Source: an uncultured Coriobacteriaceae bacterium (GTDB taxonomy: Bacteria > Actinomycetota > Coriobacteriia > Coriobacteriales > Coriobacteriaceae). From it: 64,000 nt of DNA. The DNA is taken from assembly GCA_944322305.1 (NCBI GenBank), contig CALUOP010000007.1, positions 57,567-121,566 on the forward strand, in the 5' to 3' direction. This document shows positions 17,308 to 26,987 of this stretch, in pieces. The translations under genes were made by a program, and so were the position numbers. How positions within the stretch are numbered: the stretch's first letter is position 1; each line of letters opens with the position of its first letter. Under the pieces are notes generated by a model. That model was not told where the DNA came from. It did no database searches and worked only from the letters and a program-made list of their open reading frames with translations.

Positions 17308-18900
17308 ATGGTAGAGACACTGCTTTTGGAGAACGGCATCGACGTCGATTTTGACCGCGTGCACGTTGACTGGAGCCCGGCCAAGCTCATCGAGCACGCC
17401 GTCAGCCACCATGAGGCGTACCTCACCTCCACCGGCTCGCTGTCGGTTTCCACCGGCGCGTTCACCGGCCGCAGCCCTGAGAACCGCTACATCGTCGACG
17501 CCGGTGCCGCCGACGAGAACGTCAACTGGGACAGCCCCACCAACAAGCCGCTGGACGAGACCACCTACAAGCGCGTGCGCAAGAACGTGACCCGCTACAT
17601 GTCGCAGCGCCGCCACCTGTTCGTGGTGCGCGGTTACGCCGGCGCCGACCGCCAGTACGCGCGCAAGGTCATGGTCATCTGCGAGCGCGCGCATCAGGCG
17701 CTGTTCATCCGCCAGATGCTCGTGCGCCCCACCGAGGACGAGCTCGAGACCTTCGGCCGTCCCGACATCACCGTCTTCGCCGCGCCCACCTACGTGTGCT
17801 CGCGCGACCGCGACGGCCTGGAGCCCGCCGCCGTTATTCTCGACATGAACGGCAAGAAGATCGTCGTCGCCGGCACCGGCTACTGCGGCGAGATCAAAAA
17901 GGGCATCTTCACGATGATGAACTACCTGCTGCCCATCGAGGACGGCGTGCTGCCGATGCACTGCTCGGCCAACGTCGACCCGGACACCAACAAGACCTGC
18001 ATCCTGTTCGGCCTGTCCGGCACCGGCAAGACCACGCTTTCGGCTGACCCGGAGCGCCTGCTCATCGGCGACGACGAGCACGGCTGGAGCCCGCGCGGCG
18101 TCTTCAACATCGAGGGCGGCTGCTACGCCAAGACCATCGACCTCACGCGCGAGCGCGAGCCCGACATCTACGACGCCATCACCTTCGGCTCGGTGTCCGA
18201 GAACGTCAAGCTCGACCGCAAGAGCCGCGCGCCCATCTACTCCGACAGCTCCATCACCGAGAACGGCCGCGCCGCCTACCCGCTTGAGCACATCGAGCGC
18301 GTGGTTGAGTCCGGCGTGGGCGAGGCCCCCAGCGTGGTGCTGTTCCTCACGGCCGACGCCTACGGCGTGCTGCCGCCCATCTCCAAGCTCTCCCGCGAAC
18401 AGGCCATGTTCCACTTCCTCACCGGCTACACCGCCAAGGTCGCCGGCACCGAGCTGGGCATCAAGGAGCCCACGCCCACGTTCTCGGCGCTCTTCGGCGA
18501 GCCCTTCATGCCGCTGGACCACATGGTGTACGCGTACCTGCTGGGCGAGAAGATCACGCAGAACAAGACGCGCGTGTACCTGGTGAACACCGGCTGGACC
18601 GGCGGCCCGTACGGCGAGGGTCACCGCATTGCGCTGTACCACACCCGCGCGATGGTCAAGGCCGCGCAGAACGGCTCGCTGGACGTTGCCGGGTATCGCC
18701 ACGACGATATCTTCGACGTTGAGGTGCCGCTGGACTGCCCGCACGTTCCGGCCAAGCTGCTGAACCCGCGCGAGACGTGGAAGGACGCCGGCGCTTACGA
18801 CAAGGCCGCCAAGAAGCTGGCCGAGCAATTCCAGGCCAACTTCGACAAGCGCTATCCCGGCGTTGACCTGAAGAGCATGACGAAGCCGCACCGCCGCTAG
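17308..18900 (+). CDS. pckA: Phosphoenolpyruvate carboxykinase (ATP)
   Basis: 530 residues, ATG 17308 after GAAAGGATAGG. It is an ATP-dependent PEPCK: GAFTGRSPENRYIVD near residue 49, the kinase P-loop GLSGTGKTTLS, the metal-binding ADPERLLIGDDEHGW and FNIEGGCYAK stretches, and LVNTGWTGGPYGEG. The enzyme interconverts oxaloacetate + ATP with PEP + CO2. In anaerobes it often runs in the carboxylating direction to make oxaloacetate for succinate formation and save ATP. It is monocistronic and ends in a strong hairpin followed by a palindromic repeat cluster. Confidence 0.95.
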   Translation: MVETLLLENGIDVDFDRVHVDWSPAKLIEHAVSHHEAYLTSTGSLSVSTGAFTGRSPENRYIVDAGAADENVNWDSPTNKPLDETTYKRVRKNVTRYMSQRRHLFVVRGYAGADRQYARKVMVICERAHQALFIRQMLVRPTEDELETFGRPDITVFAAPTYVCSRDRDGLEPAAVILDMNGKKIVVAGTGYCGEIKKGIFTMMNYLLPIEDGVLPMHCSANVDPDTNKTCILFGLSGTGKTTLSADPERLLIGDDEHGWSPRGVFNIEGGCYAKTIDLTREREPDIYDAITFGSVSENVKLDRKSRAPIYSDSSITENGRAAYPLEHIERVVESGVGEAPSVVLFLTADAYGVLPPISKLSREQAMFHFLTGYTAKVAGTELGIKEPTPTFSALFGEPFMPLDHMVYAYLLGEKITQNKTRVYLVNTGWTGGPYGEGHRIALYHTRAMVKAAQNGSLDVAGYRHDDIFDVEVPLDCPHVPAKLLNPRETWKDAGAYDKAAKKLAEQFQANFDKRYPGVDLKSMTKPHRR

Positions 18901-18914
18901 GTTTTGCTGAGGAC

Positions 18915-18965
18915 GCGAGCGGGCCCTGGCGGGAGCTTTTGGCCCTCGTCAGGGATCCCGCTCGC
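18915..18965 (+). terminator. pckA terminator-like hairpin
   Basis: GCGAGCGGG (18915-18923) pairs with CCCGCTCGC (18957-18965), with further pairing possible inside (CCCTGGCG with CGTCAGGG). It starts 15 bp after the pckA stop. There is no T-run at the 3' side, but a repeat palindrome (18970-18996) follows at once and may reinforce termination. Confidence 0.55.
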
Positions 18966-18969
18966 TTGC

Positions 18970-19018
18970 GCCAAACTAGGCCGTGCCTAGTTTGGCTCAT
19001 TTCGTAAGACGAAGCGGG
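18970..19018. repeat. 35-bp palindromic repeat, copy P1
   Basis: GCCAAACTAGGC (18970-18981), loop CGT, GCCTAGTTTGGC (18985-18996), followed by the family tail TCATTTCGTAAGACG. This is a shorter-armed member of a palindrome family found at seven places in this window, always just after a gene. Confidence 0.85.
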
Positions 19019-19058
19019 GCGGAGCAGGGCGGACGGGACGGGTTGTTTCGCCCTGTCC

Positions 19059-19184
19059 AAAATGGATGTGGTTTTGGCGGGGCGTCCCGAGTAGAGACGC
19101 CCCGCGCTGCAAGGAAAGCGCAGGTAGAACGGGTGGTGTTTGGCTGGTCTACTCGGTGCACCCGCGCGAAACGACATCCATTTT
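19059..19184. mobile_element. 126-bp element with terminal inverted repeats, copy M1 (MITE-like)
   Basis: It begins AAAATGGATGTGGTT and ends AACGACATCCATTTT, nearly exact inverted ends of 15 bp. Inside are a perfect hairpin GCGGGGCGTC / GACGCCCCGC and complementary CCGAGTAG / CTACTCGG words, so a folded RNA is also possible. A second copy of identical length lies at 62830-62955. Homology continues about 30 bp to the left of both copies, and both are flanked by the 35-bp palindromes (P1/P2 and P6/P7). No transposase is nearby and no clear target-site duplication is seen. Confidence 0.65.
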
Positions 19185-19208
19185 CGTGTGCGTAAGGTTT
19201 TCGCCCAG

Positions 19209-19262
19209 ATGCGCCAGATTAGGCCGTGCCTAATCTGGCGCATTTCGTAAGACGGAACGGGG
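19209..19262. repeat. 35-bp palindromic repeat, copy P2
   Basis: ATGCGCCAGATTAGGC (19209-19224), loop CGT, then its exact 16-bp complement (19228-19243), followed by the conserved tail TTCGTAAGACGGAACGGGG. The remaining gap to the next gene (19263-19514) is A+T-rich from about 19340 and probably carries the promoter of the amino-acid importer, though no clean -35/-10 pair stands out. Confidence 0.85.
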
Positions 19263-19514
19263 CGCCTGCCGCCTGTGTGACGAAATCGCGGCTAACCGCG
19301 CCCCGTCCCCGCTCGCACCTCGCGCCTTCACGGCTTCACCATGAACATAACGGCATAAAATTGCATAAAACTTGGCCAATGTGGCATACTTTGAGATTAT
19401 CATGCGTGGATTTGGAAATAGTTGCGAAATAACCGCATGATACACTCATGCGGTATGCATTAACTTGTCTATACGATCCGCTTCCTTTTCAGGGCTCTAG
19501 GTAAGGAGGACCCC

Positions 19515-20321
19515 ATGTCCAACACCGTTTCTCGTCGTCAGTTCGTGACGCTCGCCGGCAGCGCCGCTTCGCTTCTCGGCCTGGGTCTCGTGGGCTGCAA
19601 CTCCGGCAGCAACGACGCCGCGGGCTCCGACGCGTCCGATTCCGGCAAGACCTACGTCGTGGCCACCGACACCACCTTCGCGCCGTTCGAGTTCACCAAC
19701 GACCAGAACGAGTTCGTGGGCATCGACGTGGACCTGCTTGCCGCCATCGCCGACGACCAGGGCTTCTCCTACGAGCTCAACTCCCTGGGCTTCGACGCCG
19801 CCGTGGCCGCGCTTGAGTCCAACCAGGCCGACGCCGTGATCGCCGGCATGTCCATCACGCCCGAGCGCGAGGAGAAGTATGACTTCTCCGATCCCTACTA
19901 TGAGTCCTACGTGTGCGCTGCTGCCAAAGACGGCGGCGATGTCACCTCGATGGAGGACCTGTCCGGCAAGACCGTGGCCTGCAAGACCGGCACCCAGTCT
20001 GCCAGCTGGGCCGAGGCCGTCAAGGACGAGTACGGCTTTACGATCACCTACTTCGACACGTCGGACATGATGTACCAGGACGTCCAGACCGGCAACTCTG
20101 CCGCCTGCTTCGAGGACTATCCGGTCATGGCCTACGGCATCACCCAGGGCAACGGCCTCACCATCATCGGCACCGAGGAGGAGGAGTTCGCCACCCCGTA
20201 TGCCTTCGCGGTCATGAAGGGCAAGAACCCCGAGCTCATCGAGATGTTCAACACCGGCTTGGCCAACCTCAAGGACAGCGGCACGTACGACGAGATCATC
20301 GCCACGTACCTCGAGGCGTAA
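19515..20321 (+). CDS. Polar amino-acid ABC importer, substrate-binding lipoprotein
   Basis: 268 residues, start ATG 19515 after AAGGAGG. The leader has a twin-arginine SRRQF at residues 6-10 and the lipobox GLVGC with Cys28. The mature domain is a family-3 solute-binding protein: TYVVATDTTFAPFEF, GIDVDLLAAIADD, DAVIAGMSITPEREEKYDFSDPYY, the core pattern for glutamine, cystine or basic amino-acid binders. With the permease (20577) and ATPase (21255) it forms a three-gene importer. Substrate cannot be fixed; residues of the alpha-amino-acid pocket are present but the side-chain specificity is unclear. The operon is interrupted here by a 255-bp spacer. Confidence 0.92.
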   Translation: MSNTVSRRQFVTLAGSAASLLGLGLVGCNSGSNDAAGSDASDSGKTYVVATDTTFAPFEFTNDQNEFVGIDVDLLAAIADDQGFSYELNSLGFDAAVAALESNQADAVIAGMSITPEREEKYDFSDPYYESYVCAAAKDGGDVTSMEDLSGKTVACKTGTQSASWAEAVKDEYGFTITYFDTSDMMYQDVQTGNSAACFEDYPVMAYGITQGNGLTIIGTEEEEFATPYAFAVMKGKNPELIEMFNTGLANLKDSGTYDEIIATYLEA

Positions 20322-20334
20322 AAACGCGCAGACG

Positions 20335-20365
20335 GCGGGGCGTCGGCAGGCTTGCGGCGCCCCGC
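20335..20365 (+). terminator. Intercistronic hairpin after the binding-protein gene
   Basis: GCGGGGCG (20335-20342) pairs with CGCCCCGC (20358-20365), followed by TTT. Such partial terminators are common after binding-protein genes and let the binding protein be made in excess over the permease and ATPase. The rest of the spacer to 20576 holds one TTCTCGCCC word (20521-20529) and no gene. Confidence 0.5.
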
Positions 20366-20576
20366 TTTGCGCCGCGCGGCGCTTGCCCGCGCGGATTGTT
20401 CGATCGGGGCCGTGCGTCGGCGGGTGGTTATCGCCCGTCCGCAGGCCGAGAAACGCGGAAACGGCAGAGGCGGCAGCGCGTCGCCAGCACAGCGGGCGCG
20501 GAAAGCGTCCGCACGCGTTTTTCTCGCCCGCATGGTTAAACGCTTTGGCACAGCCCCCTGACGGTAAAGGCTCGCA

Positions 20577-21254
20577 ATGGATCCCACTACGCTTGTAAAC
20601 ACGCTGGTCGCCGCGTGGCCGCTTTTGTGGACCGGCCTGCAGATGACGCTCTTCGTGACCGTGGTCTCCCTGGTGGTGGCCATGCCGCTGGGCGTGGTGA
20701 CCTGCCTCATGAACCTGTCCAAGTTCCGTGCGCTGCGCGGCATCGCCAAGTTCTACATCTGGCTTATCCGCGGCACGCCTATGCTGGTGCAGGGTTTTTA
20801 CATCTACCTCGCCATGCCGCAGCTTATCCAGGCAACCATTGCCCCGGATTTCCGCATCGACGTGGTGACGGCGAGCGTGGTGACGCTGATCCTCAACGCG
20901 GGCGCCTACGCCTCCGAGATCTTCCGCGGCGCCATCCAGTCCGTGCCCGACGGGCAGACGGAGGCCTCGCGCAGCCTGGGCGTGAGCCACTTCAAGACCA
21001 TGCAGAAGATCGTGATCCCGCAGGCCGTGCGCATCTGCCTGCCCAGCCTGGTGAACCAGTGCATCATCACGCTCAAAGACTCCACCATCATGTACGCCAT
21101 CGGCCTGCCCGAGATCATGAACCAGGCCAAGGTGTACGTGGGCCGCACGTTCGACTCGCTCGCCACCTACACGTGGGTTGCGGTGATCTTCCTGATCATC
21201 ATCAGCGTGCTGATGATCGTCTCGTCCCAGCTTGAGAAAAGGATGCGTGCGTAA
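20577..21254 (+). CDS. Polar amino-acid ABC importer, permease
   Basis: 225 residues with about five transmembrane helices. WPLLWTGLQMTLFVTVVSLVVAMPLGVV begins the HisMQ/GlnP-type domain and the EAA-like loop EASRSLGVSHFKTMQKIVIPQAVRICLP is typical of polar amino-acid permeases; KDSTIMYAIGLPEIM also matches the family. It probably works as a homodimer. The last codon abuts the ATPase gene start (21254/21255), so the two are translationally linked. Confidence 0.92.
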   Translation: MDPTTLVNTLVAAWPLLWTGLQMTLFVTVVSLVVAMPLGVVTCLMNLSKFRALRGIAKFYIWLIRGTPMLVQGFYIYLAMPQLIQATIAPDFRIDVVTASVVTLILNAGAYASEIFRGAIQSVPDGQTEASRSLGVSHFKTMQKIVIPQAVRICLPSLVNQCIITLKDSTIMYAIGLPEIMNQAKVYVGRTFDSLATYTWVAVIFLIIISVLMIVSSQLEKRMRA

Positions 21255-21995
<741 letters not shown>

Positions 21996-22051
21996 CCGCG
22001 GCGAGGCGCCACATACAAGGCGCCGAGGCGCGTGGGGCGTACCGCGGACGG

Positions 22052-22121
22052 ATCGAAGCAGTTTTTGCACAGAAGTGGCCTTGTTTTGGCGCGAATGTGT
22101 GCAAAAGCTGCTTCGATTTTT
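22052..22121 (+). terminator. Rho-independent terminator of the amino-acid importer operon
   Basis: ATCGAAGCAG at 22052-22061 pairs with CTGCTTCGAT at 22108-22117, and the inner arms TTGCACA / TGTGCAA pair as well. TTTTT follows the stem. The sequence closely resembles another hairpin at 49899-49964 (ATCCAAGCAGATTTTGCA), also 66 bp long, so the two may belong to one repeated terminator family. Confidence 0.75.
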
Positions 22122-22180
22122 AGGCGATGCGGTTGGGCGGCAAGATCCGGACCGTGCAGGCGCTGTTGGGGGAGAGGCAC

Positions 22181-23032
22181 ATGCTGAGCATCGTGAACTA
22201 TGGCGGGTACGTTGCGGCTGCCGCGGCGCTGTGCGTCACGCCGGGCATCGACACCGTGTACATCCTCATGCGCACCATCGCCGGCGGTCGGCGCGAGGGC
22301 CTGGCCAGTGCGCTGGGCATCAACACCGGACTCGTGGTGCACACGGTGCTGGTGGCTGCGGGTCTGTCGCTGGTGCTGGCGGCCTCGCCGGTGGCGTTCA
22401 ACGTTATCAAGATTGCCGGGGCTCTGTACCTGGCCGTTATGGGCGTGAGAAGCATCCTTGCAAAGGGAGGCTCGTTTGCGCAGCTCGCCGACGGCGGGGC
22501 GGGCGGTGATGCTGCCCGCGCGGACGAGAAGGACGCGGTGGTTGGCGCCGCATCCGCCCGCGTGGGTGAGAAGGACGCTGGTGTCAGCGCGGGATCGGCC
22601 CGCGTGGGCGAGAAGGGCGCGGGCACCGAGGCGACCGCGGGCGCTGCTGCGGCCACGGTTGCCGACGGTGCCGCGGCGCGTGCCGACGCGCAGCCGGGCG
22701 CGAGGCCGCGCGGCGCTTCTCGGCTGCAGGGGGTGCGGCGCACGTATGCGCAAGGTGTGCTCACCAACGTGCTCAACCCCAAGATCATCCTGTTTTTCCT
22801 GGCGCTGCTGCCGCAGTTCATTGCCGTACCCAACGAGCATGGGCCGCTGCCGTTTTTGGTGCTGGGGCTTACGTACGTGGTGCTGTCCACGCTGTGGACG
22901 GTGGTTATCGTGCTGATCGCGGCGCCGTTTGCGCGCTTGCTGAGCCGCAGCCCGCGCGCGGGCCGCGTTACCGGTATCGTGTCCGGCGTGGTGTACGTGG
23001 CCCTGGGGGCCATGATCCTGCTGACCGAGTAA
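22181..23032 (+). CDS. LysE/RhtB-family amino-acid exporter with a low-complexity insert
   Basis: 283 residues from ATG 22181 (GGGGGAGAGG upstream); members are usually about 205-210. The first three helices (YVAAAAALCVTPGIDTVYILMRT, ASALGINTGLVVHTVLVAAG, IKIAGALYLAVMGVRSI) and the last three (YAQGVLTNVLNPKIILFFLALLPQF onward) are normal LysE. Between them lies an insert of about 80 Ala/Gly-rich residues containing two SARVGEKDAG-like units. The DNA of the second unit contains GGGCGAGAA (22606-22614), the overrepresented 9-mer. The insert falls in the cytoplasmic loop, where it should be tolerated. It probably exports amino acids; substrate unknown. Confidence 0.88.
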   Translation: MLSIVNYGGYVAAAAALCVTPGIDTVYILMRTIAGGRREGLASALGINTGLVVHTVLVAAGLSLVLAASPVAFNVIKIAGALYLAVMGVRSILAKGGSFAQLADGGAGGDAARADEKDAVVGAASARVGEKDAGVSAGSARVGEKGAGTEATAGAAAATVADGAAARADAQPGARPRGASRLQGVRRTYAQGVLTNVLNPKIILFFLALLPQFIAVPNEHGPLPFLVLGLTYVVLSTLWTVVIVLIAAPFARLLSRSPRAGRVTGIVSGVVYVALGAMILLTE

Positions 23033-23067
23033 ATGCGCCAAATTAGGCACGGCCTAGTTTGGCGCAT
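23033..23067. repeat. 35-bp palindromic repeat, copy P3 (bidirectional terminator position)
   Basis: ATGCGCCAAATTAGGC (23033-23048), loop ACG, GCCTAGTTTGGCGCAT (23052-23067), one mismatch in the stem. It starts at the base after the lysE-family stop codon and ends four bases before the stop codon of the convergent gene (23072), so a single hairpin separates two convergent genes. A/T stretches flank the stem (ATTTC), fitting use as a terminator in both directions. Confidence 0.8.
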
Positions 23068-23071
23068 TTCG

Positions 23072-23887
23072 CTAGAGATTCCCTTGCAGGCGGTTCTTTA
23101 CCAGGCCGAGGGTCTCTCGTAGCAGGTTGTGCGGCAGACGCCACGGGGTCGAAGGCGCGGCGATGCCCCACGCAGGGCTGATGCCCTGGCGCCGCGCGGT
23201 AAGCAGCGCGCGGTACAGGTGAAACGCGTTGGTGACGATGCCGACGTGGACGGCAGGGGCAGTGCAGCCCGGGCTTGCGGGATCCGCGTGCTGCGGCTGC
23301 GGCAAGCGGCCCGCGTCCATTGCCTCTGTGATAACGCGACGGGAAAACGCGAGGTTCTCCGCCGTGGTGGTTGAGCGATCCTCCCGCAGGATGCGCGCAG
23401 GGTCGACGCCGCGGGCGGCGAGCCACGCTGCCATGGCGTCCGCCTCGGAGCACGGTTCGTTGGGGCCTTGCCCGCCGGAAACCACCGCCAGCGTGCGCAG
23501 GTTCTTTTGAAGATATGCCAGCGCCGCTTCCAGGCGAAACGCCAGCACGCGCGAGGGTTCGCCGTTTGCAAGCACCTGCGCGCCGAGGACGATCAGAACA
23601 TCCAGGTTGCGGGGTGCGGAGGGATGCGCCGCCGCCATCACGCGGACGCTCAGCACCGCAAGCACCCCCAAGGCGAGAAGCACCGTTGCGCCAAGCGCGG
23701 TGACAAGGAGACGCAGCGGGTCGGGCAGCGCGGCACGCACAGGGGGCAGCAGCAGGATGCCCGGAACCAAGGCGGCCGCGGCGACGTAGTACCACAGGCG
23801 GTAGGAGTGCGATCCTGTGCACGTGACGAGGATAGCGGTGCCATAGGCCGCGCACACGGCGGCGATGACGACAAGCACGTAGCCCAT
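23072..23887 (-). CDS. YdcF/SanA-like DUF218 membrane protein
   Basis: 271 residues from ATG 23887, which has a near-perfect AAGGAGGG five bases upstream. Three hydrophobic segments at the N-terminus (YVLVVIAAVCAAYGTAILV; LWYYVAAAALVPGILLLPP; LLVTALGATVLLALGVLAVL) anchor a cytoplasm-averse DUF218 domain: LDVLIVLGAQV, RLEAALAYLQ, VVSGGQGPNEPCSEADAMAAWL, ILREDRSTTTAENLAFS and VGIVTNAFHLYRA. The family (SanA, ElyC, YdcF) is linked to envelope and peptidoglycan maintenance; the reaction is unknown. It converges with the LysE-type exporter, separated by palindrome P3. Confidence 0.85.
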   Translation of the reverse strand: MGYVLVVIAAVCAAYGTAILVTCTGSHSYRLWYYVAAAALVPGILLLPPVRAALPDPLRLLVTALGATVLLALGVLAVLSVRVMAAAHPSAPRNLDVLIVLGAQVLANGEPSRVLAFRLEAALAYLQKNLRTLAVVSGGQGPNEPCSEADAMAAWLAARGVDPARILREDRSTTTAENLAFSRRVITEAMDAGRLPQPQHADPASPGCTAPAVHVGIVTNAFHLYRALLTARRQGISPAWGIAAPSTPWRLPHNLLRETLGLVKNRLQGNL

Positions 23888-24343
23888 GGACCCTCCTTTC
23901 ATGCGCGTGGCGGCAAACACGTGGCGGCGCGGCTTGAATCTGCCGAGCAGGGCGAGTGATGGGGGCTTTTGCACCTGCTGGGTAAAACGAGCGGCCAAAA
24001 GCTGCCCTGCTCGCGAAAAGAACCGCTAAGAAACCGCTTGCTGTCATTTTAGATGACGTTTAAGCGGCGGGCATGCCGAAGATGCGCGCGCGAGTGCGCA
24101 GCGTCAGCTGGCGCACGGGCAGATGCGGCGCGGCTCCATGCGCGGTGCCTACGCGCGCCTGTGCGCGGCCCATGCACGGTGCCTGCGTGCGGCCCCATGC
24201 GTGCGGCCCTATGCGTGGCGCGGCGTCATGCGGGGTATGATGAGAACCAAGCGCGCGCATTTTGCCGTCAGCCCGCCGGGAGCGGGCGTCCAGCTGGTTG
24301 CGCGCCAAGCTTGCTCGCGCTTCCTTGCCGAAAGGGGTTGCGT
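23888..24343. other. Gene-free spacer before the moxR operon
   Basis: No gene is supported. GTCAT (24043-24047) and ATGAC (24053-24057) form a small dyad. From about 24126 to 24240 there is an imperfect tandem repeat of GCGGCCCCATGCGT-like units. AAAGGGG ahead of ATG 24344 is the moxR ribosome-binding site. Confidence 0.5.
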
Positions 24344-25711
24344 ATGGACACTGCGCGTACGCCTTCTCAATCCTCTTCGACCTCTCGGCCCATGCGCCAC
24401 GGTACGGACACGCGCGATTCCGATGCGCGCGCCGCTAGCGCGCGCGAGACGTTCGCCGACGCGCCCGGTGCCCGTTTACGCGCGCACGGCCCAACCGCGC
24501 GCGGGACGGCCGGCGATAATCCCGACGCACGCAGAACGGCCGGCAAAGGCCCAGGCGCACGCGAAGCGCCCGCCGCTCGCCCGGGTGCAACCGTTCCCGC
24601 CGATCCCGGCAGCCGGCTGTGCCGTGCGCTCAACCAGGTGCTTCTCTCCCTGAACCAGGTGGTTTTGGGCAAAGAGCAAACGGTGCGCCACGTGCTTGCC
24701 GTACTGGTCGCCGGCGGTCACGTGTTGTTGGAAGATGTTCCCGGCGTGGGCAAGACAACGCTTGCGGTTGCGCTGGCGCGGCTCACCGGGCTTTCGTGGC
24801 GGCGCGTGCAGTTCACGCCTGACGTGCTTCCGAGCGACCTCACCGGCTTCACGCTGTACCGGCGCGAAACCGGCGACTTTGCCTACCAGCCCGGCGCGCT
24901 TGCCTGCAACCTGCTGCTGGCCGACGAGCTCAACCGAACCTCGCCCAAAACGCAGGCGGCGCTGCTCGAAGCCATGGAGGAGCGCCAGGTTACCGTGGAC
25001 GGCGTGACCCGTCCGCTGCCGGAACCGTTTTTCGTGGTGGCGACGCAGAATCCGCTGGGCGCGGAGGGCACGCAGCCGCTGCCGCACGCCGAGGCCGACC
25101 GTTTCATGGCGTCGCTTTCGCTGGGGTACCCCGACCGCGCAAGCGAGATGGAGCTGGCGCGCAGCGACAGGCTGGCGGGCCGCGCAGCGGGGCTTGAGGC
25201 GGTTGTGGGTCCGGGGGAGATCGCGGAGGCGCAGCGTGCGGCGGAGCAGATCTTTGTGCACCAAACCCTGCTGGGCTATGCCGTTGACCTGGTGCGGGCC
25301 ACGCGCCGGGCGGTGCCGGGGCTGCTGGCACTGGGGGCGAGCCCGCGCGCGAGCATAGACATCGTGCGTATGGCGCGCGCCGTGGCGTGGCTTGCGGGGC
25401 GCGACTACGTGGTGCCGGCTGACGTGGCGGACGTGTTCGTGGCGGCAGTGCGCCATCGCGTGGTGCTGGGGCCCAAGGCGCGCGCCGAGGGGCTGGATGC
25501 CGAGGCGGTTCTGGGGCAGGTGCTTGCAGCGGTGCCGGTACCTGCGCCAGGATCGAAGGCGGCTGCACCGCATGGGCGGGAAGGGCGCGCGGCGGATGCG
25601 CCGGCGGCGCTGGGCGATAACCGCGTAGGCGGGCGCGCCCCCGGGGGCACCGAGAGCCCCGGCGATACCGGTCGCGTGGGTCGGCGGTCTTCTCGCCCGC
25701 GGCGTCTGTGA
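24344..25711 (+). CDS. MoxR-family AAA+ ATPase
   Basis: 455 residues; the AAA+ core is about 310 and starts near residue 85 (LCRALNQVLLSLNQVVLGKEQTVRHVLAVLVAGGHVLLEDVPGVGKTTLA in segments). Walker A VPGVGKTT, Walker B LLLADELNRTSPKTQAALLEAMEE and sensor 1 FVVATQNP are intact. The first 85 residues are a disordered Ala/Arg/Pro-rich tail and the last 40 are similar, the latter containing TTCTCGCCC (25690-25698) in its DNA. MoxR proteins act as chaperones for metal insertion or complex assembly. With the DUF58 and transglutaminase genes that follow it forms the common three-gene cluster whose client is unknown. Confidence 0.9.
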   Translation: MDTARTPSQSSSTSRPMRHGTDTRDSDARAASARETFADAPGARLRAHGPTARGTAGDNPDARRTAGKGPGAREAPAARPGATVPADPGSRLCRALNQVLLSLNQVVLGKEQTVRHVLAVLVAGGHVLLEDVPGVGKTTLAVALARLTGLSWRRVQFTPDVLPSDLTGFTLYRRETGDFAYQPGALACNLLLADELNRTSPKTQAALLEAMEERQVTVDGVTRPLPEPFFVVATQNPLGAEGTQPLPHAEADRFMASLSLGYPDRASEMELARSDRLAGRAAGLEAVVGPGEIAEAQRAAEQIFVHQTLLGYAVDLVRATRRAVPGLLALGASPRASIDIVRMARAVAWLAGRDYVVPADVADVFVAAVRHRVVLGPKARAEGLDAEAVLGQVLAAVPVPAPGSKAAAPHGREGRAADAPAALGDNRVGGRAPGGTESPGDTGRVGRRSSRPRRL

Positions 25712-25721
25712 GCGCTGAGCG

Positions 25722-26987
25722 GTGCGGCTGGCTGCCTACATAGTGCTGATGACGGCAACGTTTGCCGCGGCCGGGGCCTTGCGTTCCGAGTTGGCGGCGT
25801 TTTGTCTGTTGGCCGAAGCGGCCGCTCTGCTGCTGTGCCTGGTGCAGGTTCTGCTGCTGCGTCGCAGCGTCTCCCTGCGTTTTGAACTCGCGTCTTCGCG
25901 CGTTGCCGCCGGGGCTGCGGGACGTGCCGCGCTGGTGGTCGAGAACCGCGCACCGGTGCCAGCCTTTTGTTGCGAGATCCCGCTTGTCGCGCGGAACCTG
26001 TGGGGCAGCGTTATCTGCTCGGCCACGGTGCGCACTGCAGTTCCGGGGCGGTGGCGCGCTCCTGGCTGCGCGCAGCAGGCGTTCACGCTGGGCGCGGTGT
26101 ACTGCGCGGGGCCGCTCGAGATCGTTGCGGGCCCGGTTGCAGTGCGCGACGCGTTGGGGCTGTTCCGCATGCGCGTAGGCGGCGCGGCTGAGACAACGTT
26201 GCTGGTTATGCCGGCGGGGTCGGCGCTCGAAGTGCATGCGGCGGGGACGGCGGACTCGTCTGCCGGGTTGGGAGCGACGCTCGGCGGCGCGCCTGAGCCG
26301 CCCGACGTGGCCGACGTGCGCCCGTATCGGCCCGGCGACAATCCGCGCGCCATCCATTGGAAGCTCTCCGCCCGCACGGACGAGGTGATGACGCGCGCGT
26401 TTGAGCCGGAGGCGCCGCGTTCCGCGGTGCTGCGCGTGGATTGCGGCAACGTGGCAGACCGCGACCCCGAGCGGCTGGGCGCGGTGCTGGAAGCAACGGC
26501 CGCCGTGCTGCGCGGCATGGAGCATGCCGGCGTTGCCTGCGCGGTAACAGCGCAGGTATGGGTGGGCGATAAAACCCCGGCACAATGGCGCGCGATCGCT
26601 CCCGGTGCAGCCGACGCGGTGGTGGAGGAGATCGAGTGCCTAGTGGCTGCGACGGCGCGGCTCGCGGGCGATGCCGGCGCAGTTGCTGCGGCAGTTCAAA
26701 CGGCGGGGGAGAAGAGCGCCGGCGGGAGTAGCTCAGCGGCGGTCGGTCCAAGCGCGTTCGTTGCGGCGGCGAGCGACGCGGGTGCCGGCAGCGCCGGCAC
26801 AGACGTTGCGGCGTCGGGTTACACCGGCGCCTACGGCCTGTCGCCGGAAACATCCGGTGCACCCGACGCGGCGCGCGTGCTCGAGGTGCGCTCGGACGGC
26901 ACGCTCGTACGCGACGGTACGGTTATCGCGCACTTCTCGTCTCACGGCGTGGAAGACGCGGCGAGGGAGCGTGGGCTATGGCTGTGA
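25722..26987 (+). CDS. DUF58 protein
   Basis: 421 residues from GTG 25722, 10 bp after the moxR stop. Two N-terminal hydrophobic segments (YIVLMTATFAAAGAL; AAFCLLAEAAALLLCLVQVLLL) precede a beta-rich domain and the DUF58 signature PPDVADVRPYRPGDNPRAIHWK, then LSARTDEVMTRAFEPE. The domain has a von Willebrand A-like fold in intact family members and pairs with MoxR. The C-terminal 100 residues are low-complexity Ala/Gly/Ser. It overlaps the next gene by 10 bp. Confidence 0.88.
   Translation: MRLAAYIVLMTATFAAAGALRSELAAFCLLAEAAALLLCLVQVLLLRRSVSLRFELASSRVAAGAAGRAALVVENRAPVPAFCCEIPLVARNLWGSVICSATVRTAVPGRWRAPGCAQQAFTLGAVYCAGPLEIVAGPVAVRDALGLFRMRVGGAAETTLLVMPAGSALEVHAAGTADSSAGLGATLGGAPEPPDVADVRPYRPGDNPRAIHWKLSARTDEVMTRAFEPEAPRSAVLRVDCGNVADRDPERLGAVLEATAAVLRGMEHAGVACAVTAQVWVGDKTPAQWRAIAPGAADAVVEEIECLVAATARLAGDAGAVAAAVQTAGEKSAGGSSSAAVGPSAFVAAASDAGAGSAGTDVAASGYTGAYGLSPETSGAPDAARVLEVRSDGTLVRDGTVIAHFSSHGVEDAARERGLWL

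Noticed and set aside
24053..24651. Upstream extension of the MoxR frame from about 24053
   Set aside because: Although open, the upstream part is repeat-like DNA; ATG 24344 has the only good RBS (AAAGGGG).
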